8,087 nucleotides of DNA, taken from contig MGQN01000037.1 of NCBI GenBank assembly GCA_001797845.1, positions 1 to 8,087 on the forward strand, given 5' to 3'. The translations under genes were made by a program, and so were the position numbers. The notes beneath the pieces were generated by a model. That model did not search any database. It saw nothing but the letters and a program-made list of their open reading frames with translations, and was not told where the DNA came from. This document shows, piece after piece, positions 1 through 6,095 of this stretch (positions within the stretch are counted from its first letter, which is position 1; every line of letters begins with the position of its first letter). Source of the stretch: Deltaproteobacteria bacterium RBG_16_44_11 (GTDB lineage Bacteria; Desulfobacterota; Syntrophia; Syntrophales; Smithellaceae).

Positions 1-830
1 CGGAGCATGTATATGGAGATCTCACGGATTTTACCTTTTGCAAAAATATAACGAAAGACATGGATTTTGTCTTTCATGTCGCTGGTATCAAAGGGTCCAT
101 CGAAATGACGGTCAAAAAACCGGCCAGTTTCTTTATTCCCCTGTTGATGTTCAATACCAATGTTTTAGAAGCCTGTCGGCTGAACAATGTGCAGAAGGTT
201 GTCTATACGAGTTCTATCGGGGCCTATGCGAGCACAGAGGTTTTTAAAGAGACGGAAAACCTTGAGGGGCCCCCCATGGATATGTTCCCCGGATGGGCAA
301 AGAGGATGGCGGAAATGCAGGTGCAGGCCTATAAGATTCAGTATGGCCTTGATAATTTTGCTATTGTGAGGCCATGTAATGTCTACGGGCCTGGGGACAA
401 CTTTGATCCGGCGAATGCTATGGTCATACCCACCCTTATGTATAGAATTTATAATAAAGAAAATCCCGTTGTCGTCTGGGGAGACGGCAGCGCAGTGCGG
501 GATTTTGCGTATAGTCGGGATGTCGCTGAAGGAGTAATTCTTGCTCTTTATCATGGAACAAGATCGGGTTTTGTAAATCTTGGCAGCGGTAAGGGGGTTT
601 CCATCATGGAACTCGTGGAAACGCTGAACAGCTTCATCGACTTCAACTATCGATTTGATACATCAAAGCCTTCCGGGTTCCCCAAAAGGGTTATGGACAT
701 ATCTCTGGCAAGAGAACTGATCGGCTACAATCCCACCACATCCCTCCGGAAGGGTCTGAAAGAAACTTGGGAATGGTTTGTCGGAAATCAGAACGAATAT
801 TTAAAGAGAAAAAACTATTTTACGGAGTAA
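1..830 (+). CDS. Extended SDR nucleotide-sugar epimerase/dehydratase/reductase, GDP-fucose-synthase-like (5' partial)
   Basis: Probable NAD(P)-dependent enzyme acting on a nucleotide sugar in the cytoplasm. The gene enters from the left: the frame is open from base 3 and already reads SDR sequence (GDLTD, then DMDFVFHVAG) before the first internal ATG at 60, so that ATG is not the true start and the GxxGxxG cofactor loop lies outside. Visible family blocks are VVYTSSIGAY (nt 198-227), GWAKR (291-305), VRPCNVYGPGDNF (366-404), VVWGDGSAVRDF (471-506) and the C-terminal SKPSGFPKR substrate-binding stretch (about 663-689). The YxxxK motif reads PGWAK (288-302), so the catalytic Tyr is replaced by Pro while Lys is kept. 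The TDEVYG-type motif of 4,6-dehydratases is absent, which argues against that activity. The position of His179 in E. coli GDP-fucose synthase is Met here. It is paralogous to the SDR at 1337. The stop is 4 nt before the epimerase start. Family certain; reaction and substrate not. Confidence 0.88.
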   Translation, partial: EHVYGDLTDFTFCKNITKDMDFVFHVAGIKGSIEMTVKKPASFFIPLLMFNTNVLEACRLNNVQKVVYTSSIGAYASTEVFKETENLEGPPMDMFPGWAKRMAEMQVQAYKIQYGLDNFAIVRPCNVYGPGDNFDPANAMVIPTLMYRIYNKENPVVVWGDGSAVRDFAYSRDVAEGVILALYHGTRSGFVNLGSGKGVSIMELVETLNSFIDFNYRFDTSKPSGFPKRVMDISLARELIGYNPTTSLRKGLKETWEWFVGNQNEYLKRKNYFTE

Positions 831-834
831 TTGT

Positions 835-1350
835 ATGAAAATAGAGAAAACGAAACTCGAAGGAATCCTGCTCATTAAACCGCCTACTATTTTCGAGGAC
901 TTCAGAGGGACCTATGTGGAAATATATAATGAAGAACTATACAGAAAAGCCGGGATAAATGTGGATTTTGTCCAGGACGATATCTCTGTGTCGTCACGGC
1001 ACGTTTTGAGAGGTATCCACGGAGACGGTGAAACGTGGAAACTCATTTCTTGCCTTTACGGAAAATTCTATCTCGTTGTGGTTAACTGGGATTCAGCATC
1101 GCCCCAGTATGGACAATGGGATTCCTTTGTTTTGTCAGAAAGCAACAGGCTCCAAGTACTTATTCCGCCTAAATTCGGAAACGGTCATCTTGTTCTGAGC
1201 GAGCAAGCCATATTCCACTACAAACAGACTACTAACTACAATAGGGCTGGCCAATTTACTCTTTTGTGGAATGACCCGAAGCTGAATATGTGGTGGCCCA
1301 TAAAGGATCCAATAGTGTCCAGAAGGGACGAAGGGAATGAGCATATTTGA
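835..1350 (+). CDS. RmlC-like sugar-nucleotide 3,5- (or 3-) epimerase
   Basis: Cupin-fold epimerase of the dTDP-4-dehydrorhamnose 3,5-epimerase family, 171 aa against about 180 for typical RmlC. It would epimerise C3 and/or C5 of a 4-keto nucleotide sugar. Motifs in order: DFRGTYVE (22-29), LRGIHGD with catalytic-type His62, WKL with Lys69 (68-70), IPPKFGNGH ending in His118, YKQTTNY with Tyr129 and Tyr135 (same six-residue spacing as the two active-site tyrosines of RmlC), WNDPKL (145-150), WWP (153-155) and SRRD with Asp165. The usual RGLHYQ reads RGIHGD and the AHGF segment is GNGH, which separates it from rhamnose-pathway RmlC. It lies between two paralogous SDRs beside GDP-heptose genes, so a GDP-4-keto-heptose is a more likely substrate than dTDP-sugar, as for the RmlC-like epimerases of Campylobacter heptose loci (inference). 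A GGAG at 824-827, overlapping the previous stop, supports the start. The 3' end overlaps the next gene by 14 nt. Confidence 0.9.
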   Translation: MKIEKTKLEGILLIKPPTIFEDFRGTYVEIYNEELYRKAGINVDFVQDDISVSSRHVLRGIHGDGETWKLISCLYGKFYLVVVNWDSASPQYGQWDSFVLSESNRLQVLIPPKFGNGHLVLSEQAIFHYKQTTNYNRAGQFTLLWNDPKLNMWWPIKDPIVSRRDEGNEHI

Positions 1351-2314
1351 AAATGCAAAGGTATTGATTGCGGGTGGAACCGGATTTGTTGGTATCAATA
1401 TAATCAAACGGATGCTCGAACTGCGTGCCAACGTGAGGGCTACCCTGCACAGAAAAGCTCCTGTGGTTGTGGACGATAAAATAGATTATATAAAATGTAA
1501 TCTCCTTAACATGGAAGATTGCAAAAAAATCGTTGACGGCATGGATTACGTATTCATGTGTGCCGCCAATACATCGGGTGCGGCTGTTATTGCGAGCACT
1601 CCCCTCGTCCACGTTACGCCAAATATTATTATGAATGCCCAGATACTTGAGGCCGCCTATTTCGCCCGGGTGAAAAAATTTGCCTTCTTAAGCAGCAATG
1701 CGGCCTACCCACCCTCAGGTGATAATTATGTAAAAGAAGAAGCGATGTTCGACGGTGACCCTTACGAAACGTATTTTGGTGTGGGGTGGATGAAGCGTTA
1801 CACGGAGATACTCTGCAGAATGTATGCCGAGAAACTAAGAAACCCTATGAAAACAGTGGTCATTAGACCGTCAAACATATACGGCCCCTATGATGATTAT
1901 GATTTTGCAACGTCCCACGTGATGGCGGCAATGATCAGGAGAGTAGTAGAACGTCATAACCCTATAGAGGTATGGGGTACCGGAAATGATGTGAGGGACC
2001 TCATCTATATCGATGATTTTATTGATGCCCTCGTTATGGCAGCCGAAAAGCTCGAAACTTTCGAACCGGTCAATATTGCACTCGGTAAAGGTTACAGTCT
2101 TAAAGAGATTATGCAGATGATCATAGAGATTGACGGGTATAAAAACGCTAGAGTTGTCTATGATCCTTCGAAACCATCCATGATACCCATCAGGTTGATT
2201 GATAATAAAAAAGCTGAAAAGCTACTTGGATTCAAGCCCAAAACAGATATAAAGGAAGGAATCAGAAAAACTGTCGAGTGGTACAGGGAATTTAACGGCG
2301 TGGCACGGATATGA
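1337..2314 (+). CDS. Extended SDR nucleotide-sugar reductase/epimerase, GDP-fucose-synthase-like
   Basis: Full-length 325-aa extended SDR. An N-terminal Rossmann fold carries GGTGFVG (13-19) for NAD(P); then DYVFMCAA (70-77), FLSSNAAY (117-124), GWMKRYTE (150-157), VIRPSNIYGPYDDYDF (175-190), EVWGTGNDVRDLIYIDD (211-227) and a C-terminal domain with DPSKPSMIP (276-284). The YxxxK motif reads VGWMK (149-153): Lys153 is kept and the Tyr is replaced by Val. Compared from memory with E. coli GDP-fucose synthase, the SHV block holding His179 is kept (His194), while the Cys109 position is not Cys. This fits a GDP-sugar 4-ketoreductase that leaves epimerisation to the neighbouring RmlC-like enzyme (inference). 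It is paralogous to the SDR at 1-830. The ATG lies inside the epimerase 3' end, with AGAAGG at 1321-1326 and GAAGGGA directly before the ATG as possible ribosome sites. Exact reaction unknown. Confidence 0.9.
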   Translation: MSIFENAKVLIAGGTGFVGINIIKRMLELRANVRATLHRKAPVVVDDKIDYIKCNLLNMEDCKKIVDGMDYVFMCAANTSGAAVIASTPLVHVTPNIIMNAQILEAAYFARVKKFAFLSSNAAYPPSGDNYVKEEAMFDGDPYETYFGVGWMKRYTEILCRMYAEKLRNPMKTVVIRPSNIYGPYDDYDFATSHVMAAMIRRVVERHNPIEVWGTGNDVRDLIYIDDFIDALVMAAEKLETFEPVNIALGKGYSLKEIMQMIIEIDGYKNARVVYDPSKPSMIPIRLIDNKKAEKLLGFKPKTDIKEGIRKTVEWYREFNGVARI

Positions 2315-2332
2315 CAGAATAGTGAGACTTCT

Positions 2333-3193
2333 ATGAGCCAGATGGATACTCAAAAAGAAAATATTACAAATAAAGACGATCTCTTCCGGTTACTGCAAAA
2401 TAAATCAGCGTGGGTGCGGCGTGAAACGCTGCGCATCCATAAGATCGCACCAGGAATACGCCTCGCATCCTGCCTCTCCTGTGTGGAGATTTTTGCCGTC
2501 CTCTACTATAGCGGCATCATGCGGTATAAGCCCGGTGAAACCTTATGGGATAGCCGGGACCGGTTTATCATCAGCAAACCTCACGGGGCAGTCTCTCTCT
2601 ATCCCATCCTTGCCGATAAGGGGTACTTTGACATGGCGGAGCTTGCAAAAGTGGGGAAAAAAGGGGCTATTCTAAATGATATTCCTGACGGGTCAATCCC
2701 CGGTTTTGAGACTATAAACGGTTCTTTGGGACACGGCCTCGGATTGGCCTGCGGTATTGCCCTGGGTTTAAAAAGACGTAACAGAAAGGAACTGGTTTAC
2801 ATCTTGTCCGGTGACGGTGAATTATTTGAAGGTTCTGTGTGGGAAGCCATAATGTTTGCCTCACATCACAGACTTGATAACCTTATTCTCATAATAGATA
2901 ACAACAAAATTTGTATGCTTGACTATTGTAAAAATATTTTAGATTTGGGTTCTTTAGAGGAGAAATTCAGGATTTTTGGCTGGCACACCCATACTGTTGA
3001 TGGTCATGATGTGAAAGACCTCCATCATGGATTATCCGTATTAATAGGCAACAGAGATAATGGGCCCAAGGTATTGATTGCCAATACAGTAAAAGGAAAG
3101 GGCGTGCCCAGGCTGGAGGGTGATTCTCTCTGCCACATTAAAGCGCTCAAGGGAGAAGAGATTGACAAGTTACTAATGGAGATGGAATGTTGA
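2333..3193 (+). CDS. Transketolase-like, N-terminal (thiamine diphosphate-binding) subunit
   Basis: 286-aa N-terminal half of a split transketolase, normal for a stand-alone PP domain. The thiamine diphosphate/Mg motif is complete: SGDGELFEG (159-167, Asp161) and IDNNK (188-192, Asn190/191). Also present are LSCVEIFAVLYY (48-59), SKPHGAVSLYP (81-91, His84), GSLGHGLGLACG (130-141, His134), and KGKG (254-257) followed by His268. Two histidines that contact sugar substrate in yeast transketolase appear changed: the GHPGG block (His30) aligns with IRLAS (42-46), and the GHP block (His103) aligns with DIP (116-118). The active site needs the partner encoded at 3187, which overlaps by 7 nt, suggesting translational coupling and a 1:1 complex. 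Next to GDP-heptose genes it could make sedoheptulose 7-phosphate or transfer a two-carbon unit to a keto-sugar (both inference). The start has only a weak AGTGAG (2321-2326); ATG at 2342 is an alternative. Confidence 0.92.
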   Translation: MSQMDTQKENITNKDDLFRLLQNKSAWVRRETLRIHKIAPGIRLASCLSCVEIFAVLYYSGIMRYKPGETLWDSRDRFIISKPHGAVSLYPILADKGYFDMAELAKVGKKGAILNDIPDGSIPGFETINGSLGHGLGLACGIALGLKRRNRKELVYILSGDGELFEGSVWEAIMFASHHRLDNLILIIDNNKICMLDYCKNILDLGSLEEKFRIFGWHTHTVDGHDVKDLHHGLSVLIGNRDNGPKVLIANTVKGKGVPRLEGDSLCHIKALKGEEIDKLLMEMEC

Positions 3194-4143
3194 CCAAAGA
3201 GCCCCGTGTTTTACGGGATATTTTTATAGAGAAAATTCATAAAAAGATGGAGACAGATGAAAGTATATTTTTTCTTTCCGCTGATTTCGGTTCTCCCGCA
3301 CTTGATTCTCTGAGAGATGAATTCAAGAACAGGTTTATCAATGTTGGTATCGCCGAGCAGAACCTGATAAACATTGCCGCCGGTTTGGCGTTGGAAGGTT
3401 TTACCGTCTATGCATATGCCATAGCGCCGTTTTTAACGATGCGTGCGTATGAACAGATCAAGATGAATCTTTCTCTTCTGTCACACATCAGGGAGATAAA
3501 TGTAAACCTGATCGGGGTCGGTGTAGGGTTAAGTTATGATGTGACTGGTCCTACACATCATTGCCTCGAAGATATTTCGATCATGAGAGTCTTCCCTAAT
3601 ATGGTCATTTATTCACCCAGTGATTACAGTAGTCTCGGACAATTTATTGACTACTCAATAAAGGTGAAAAAACCGAAATACATCAGGCTTGACGGAAAAC
3701 CTTTATCGGCAATTTACAATGATATATCTAATTTCAATCTTGAAAGTGGTTTTTACGAATTGATAACGGGCAATAAAGTCTGTCTTGTTGCAACAGGATT
3801 TATGACACATAAGGCCATGCGTGTTGCGGAGGGATTAAAAAAGGAAGGCATAAGGGTTGGCGTAATCGATCTCTTTTTTCTCAATCCAGTAAATAAAGGC
3901 CTACTTTATGATTCTCTGAAAAGATATAAGCATATTATCACCATGGAAGAAGCATTTGTATACAGAGGAGGCCTAGATGCTATTGTATCCGATGTCTTAA
4001 GAGATAACAACTCGCACATTGGATTTACGAGATTCGGTTTTACTGACAAGTACTGTTTTGATGTAGGAGATAGAGACTATCTACATTCTAGAAACGGATT
4101 AGGCGATGAGGATATTATAAAATCAATAAGGAAAATACAATAA
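3187..4143 (+). CDS. Transketolase-like, C-terminal (pyrimidine-binding) subunit
   Basis: 318-aa C-terminal half of a split transketolase, containing the Pyr domain and the transketolase C domain. The thiamine-activating glutamate is present in NVGIAEQNLINIAAGLA (52-68, Glu57). GPTHHCLEDISIMR (121-134) carries His124, equivalent to a substrate histidine of yeast transketolase, and an Arg near the N-terminus (R7) is placed like a phosphate-binding Arg. YIRLDGKPL follows in mid-protein. Beyond about residue 190, CLVATGFMTHKAMRVAEGL and HIITMEEAFVYRGG match the transketolase C domain. The catalytic residues therefore look intact across the pair. GGAG at 3178-3181, five bases before the ATG, supports the start inside the last codons of the N-terminal subunit gene. 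DXS-like and pyruvate dehydrogenase E1-beta-like proteins share this fold, but the split layout and the THH/LED block favour transketolase. Substrates not determined. Confidence 0.92.
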   Translation: MLTKEPRVLRDIFIEKIHKKMETDESIFFLSADFGSPALDSLRDEFKNRFINVGIAEQNLINIAAGLALEGFTVYAYAIAPFLTMRAYEQIKMNLSLLSHIREINVNLIGVGVGLSYDVTGPTHHCLEDISIMRVFPNMVIYSPSDYSSLGQFIDYSIKVKKPKYIRLDGKPLSAIYNDISNFNLESGFYELITGNKVCLVATGFMTHKAMRVAEGLKKEGIRVGVIDLFFLNPVNKGLLYDSLKRYKHIITMEEAFVYRGGLDAIVSDVLRDNNSHIGFTRFGFTDKYCFDVGDRDYLHSRNGLGDEDIIKSIRKIQ

Positions 4144-4164
4144 TTTTATAAAGGTAAGAACGTT

Positions 4165-5154
4165 ATGATTATAACACGAACTCCTTTTCGCATATCGTTT
4201 TTCGGTGGCGGTACCGACTACCCGGCTTTCTATAGAGAGCATGGCGGCGCCGTTTTAAGCACAACCATTAATAAATACTGTTATATAACATGCCGCTATC
4301 TGCCTCCTTTTTTTGATCATAAATTTCGCATAAGATATTCCAGCAAAGAAGAAACGCAAACGATTGGTGAGATTATTCATCCTTCTGTTCGCGAATGCCT
4401 GAAGTATATGGGCGTAGAAAAAGGCGTAGAGATCGTGCATACCGGCGATATTCCTGCAATGTCCGGTATCGGATCAAGTTCGTCATTTACCGTAGGCTTA
4501 CTCAACGCCTTATATGCTTTGAAGGGTGAAGTTGTTACCAAAAGACGTCTTGCTTTTGATGCCATCCATGTTGAACAAAACCTGATCGGTGAACCGGTAG
4601 GATCGCAGGATCAAACTGCGGCCGCATTCGGCGGCTTTAACCACATTGAGTTTGGGGGTAAAAAAGACGGGGTTTTTGTTCAGACCATTCCCATCAATGG
4701 TGAAAAACTGGAATATCTTCAAAATTGTCTCTTGTTTTATTTTACCGGATTTCCCAGATACGCCAGTGAGGTATCTAAAGAACAGATTGTGCAAATGCCT
4801 AAAAATATCAAGGAACTTACTGTAATGAAAGAAATGGTTGAAGAGGCCATCAACATCCTCAACGGTCCGGTTGAAGGCTTAAATAAATTCGGAAAGTTAC
4901 TCAACGAATCATGGATGATAAAAAGAACCCTGACAAAACTAATCTCCAATGGAAATATCGATGATATTTACCAAACAGCTATTGGCGCCGGCGCCATAGG
5001 CGGAAAATTGTGCGGTGCAGGTGGCGGCGGATTTATGCTTTTGTTTGTCCCTCCGGAGAATCAGGATAAAGTTAAGGAGAAATTAAAGGAATTGCTACTT
5101 GTTCCCATGCGCTTTGAAAATCTTGGATCGCATTTGGTTTTTTATTCTACATAG
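4165..5154 (+). CDS. hddA: D-glycero-alpha-D-manno-heptose 7-phosphate kinase (GHMP kinase family)
   Basis: 329-aa GHMP-superfamily sugar kinase, predicted to phosphorylate C1 of D-glycero-alpha-D-manno-heptose 7-phosphate with ATP, giving the 1,7-bisphosphate in the route to GDP-heptose. The start TRTPFRISFFGGGTDYPAFY (4-23) is characteristic of the HddA subgroup. The ATP-binding glycine/serine loop is PAMSGIGSSSSFTVG (97-111), EPVGSQDQTAAAFGG (143-157) is the middle block with the catalytic-type Asp149, and GAGAIGGKLCGAGGGGF (274-290) is the C-terminal GHMP motif. Length agrees with the family and all three motifs are intact. Ribosome site AAGGTAAG (4151-4158) is well placed; the gene starts 21 nt after the transketolase subunit and probably shares its transcript. 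The HddC-type nucleotidyltransferase downstream strongly supports the assignment. A related kinase with a different sugar phosphate substrate cannot be excluded. Confidence 0.88.
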   Translation: MIITRTPFRISFFGGGTDYPAFYREHGGAVLSTTINKYCYITCRYLPPFFDHKFRIRYSSKEETQTIGEIIHPSVRECLKYMGVEKGVEIVHTGDIPAMSGIGSSSSFTVGLLNALYALKGEVVTKRRLAFDAIHVEQNLIGEPVGSQDQTAAAFGGFNHIEFGGKKDGVFVQTIPINGEKLEYLQNCLLFYFTGFPRYASEVSKEQIVQMPKNIKELTVMKEMVEEAINILNGPVEGLNKFGKLLNESWMIKRTLTKLISNGNIDDIYQTAIGAGAIGGKLCGAGGGGFMLLFVPPENQDKVKEKLKELLLVPMRFENLGSHLVFYST

Positions 5155-5334
5155 CTATTAGTGAAATCGTAAAAAGTTGTCACACTGGCTTGTGGTCTTG
5201 CGTGGCCTTCAGGTTATTAGGTTATGAAAACCGGTGTACTGTTTTTATATAAATATTCTGAAATATCTGGATTCCGTCTTTCGACGGAATGACAAATTTG
5301 ATGGTTTTTGTGCTGGTTAATGTCGTAAATATTG
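5155..5334. other. 180-nt intergenic gap between hddA and hddC
   Basis: This is the only long gap among the plus-strand sugar genes. It holds no credible ORF. It contains a near-perfect 8-bp tandem duplication (AGGTTATT/AGGTTATG, 5211-5226), an AT-rich stretch (5241-5265) and the palindromic repeat at 5267-5293. No convincing terminator follows hddA. A promoter for hddC may lie here but no good -35/-10 pair was found. The gap suggests that hddC joined the cluster separately or has its own transcription start (inference). Confidence 0.6.
5267..5293. repeat. Short palindromic intergenic repeat (REP-like)
   Basis: Perfect 8-bp inverted repeat ATTCCGTC (5271-5278) and GACGGAAT (5283-5290) around a TTTC loop, flanked by CTGG on the left and GAC on the right. 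Read on the minus strand it begins GTCATTCCGTC and ends GGAATCCAG, the layout of the widespread GTCATTCC...GGAATCCAG intergenic repeat family. There is no T-run after the stem, so a simple intrinsic terminator is unlikely, although the RNA hairpin could affect mRNA stability between hddA and hddC. Only one copy is in the window, so dispersal is inferred from resemblance. Confidence 0.6.
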
Positions 5335-6069
5335 ATGAATAAGCAAAATGAGTTGGCGAAAATCGATGTTGTGATCCTCTGTGGTGGTCTGGGCACACGT
5401 CTGCGACCGATCAGCGAAGATCTGCCCAAAGTTTTGATGCCTTTTGCGGGACGGACTTTCATCGATATCCTGATCGAATCCCTACTGCCATTCGGGTTCA
5501 GGCGTTTTATTCTTTGTGTCGGACACCTTAAGGAGAAAATTCAGAAGCACTTTAAGAAAAGTGATTACGAGATCATCTTTTCCGAAGAGACGGAACCGCT
5601 GGGAACAGGCGGGGCGCTAAAGAACGCCGCTCCAATAATTGAGTGCCCATCTTTTTTGGTTATGAACGGTGATTCCATTTGTCCTGTTGATTTTTCACAA
5701 TTCTATACTTTTCATTTACAGAAAGGCGGAATTCTTTCTATATTGCTGGCAAAACCGCAGACCGGACAGGACTATGGGGTGATCGAAGTGGACAACAATC
5801 AGCGTATCATTAGTTTCAGGGAAAAGAACAAATGCCGCAAGACAATGTTTATCAATGGCGGCATTTATTTCATGAAGCGGGATATTTTGGATCATATGCC
5901 TGCAGAAGCCCGCTTTTCGCTGGAATATGATTTATTCCCGAAAGTTTTGTCTGCGGGATGCTACGGTTTTCAGACGGAATCAGAAATTATCGATATCGGG
6001 ACACCAGAAAGGTATGTGCAAGCGCTACGAAAATTATCACCCTCAAATTCCAAGGAAAAACTTCTTTAG
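5335..6069 (+). CDS. hddC: D-glycero-alpha-D-manno-heptose 1-phosphate guanylyltransferase (nucleotidyltransferase family)
   Basis: 244-aa sugar-phosphate nucleotidyltransferase, predicted to join GTP and D-glycero-alpha-D-manno-heptose 1-phosphate into GDP-heptose plus pyrophosphate. Motifs: nucleotide-binding CGGLGTRLRP (16-25), PKVLMPFAG with Lys32 (31-39), EPLGTGGALKNA (87-98), NGDS with metal-binding Asp113 (111-114), FINGG (172-176), SLEYDLFP (195-202) and IDIGTPERY with a second metal-type Asp221 (220-228). Length and the EPLGTGGAL/NGDS pattern match the HddC subgroup rather than the longer mannose-1-phosphate guanylyltransferases; hddA just upstream supports this. An in-frame stop at 5326-5328 limits the start to TTG 5332 or ATG 5335; ATG is preferred and leaves ten residues before the first conserved strand. 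No Shine-Dalgarno sequence is visible before either. Base specificity (GTP or another NTP) cannot be read from sequence alone. Confidence 0.87.
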   Translation: MNKQNELAKIDVVILCGGLGTRLRPISEDLPKVLMPFAGRTFIDILIESLLPFGFRRFILCVGHLKEKIQKHFKKSDYEIIFSEETEPLGTGGALKNAAPIIECPSFLVMNGDSICPVDFSQFYTFHLQKGGILSILLAKPQTGQDYGVIEVDNNQRIISFREKNKCRKTMFINGGIYFMKRDILDHMPAEARFSLEYDLFPKVLSAGCYGFQTESEIIDIGTPERYVQALRKLSPSNSKEKLL

Positions 6070-6095
6070 CATAAAACATTGAGTAATCTTTCATC

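Noticed and set aside
60..62. ATG at 60 as the start of the first SDR
   Set aside because: The frame is open to base 3 and the upstream codons encode family sequence (GDLTD, DMDFVF), so the gene begins outside the window.
165..554. 129-aa antisense ORF inside the first SDR gene
   Set aside because: It lies wholly opposite a gene with clear SDR motifs, resembles no family and has no ribosome site; a shadow of codon bias.
2333..4143. Split transketolase as a frameshifted single gene
   Set aside because: The C-terminal subunit has its own ribosome site and start, both halves have the normal length of stand-alone subunits, and the 7-nt overlap is typical of coupled genes.
5211..5226. Tandem 8-bp near-repeat AGGTTATT/AGGTTATG
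   Set aside because: Two short copies only; no sign of an operator, iteron or attachment site.
5222..5251. Promoter for hddC (TTATGA, 18-nt spacer, TATATA)
   Set aside because: The -35 matches consensus at only about half the positions, and AT-rich intergenic DNA yields such pairs by chance.
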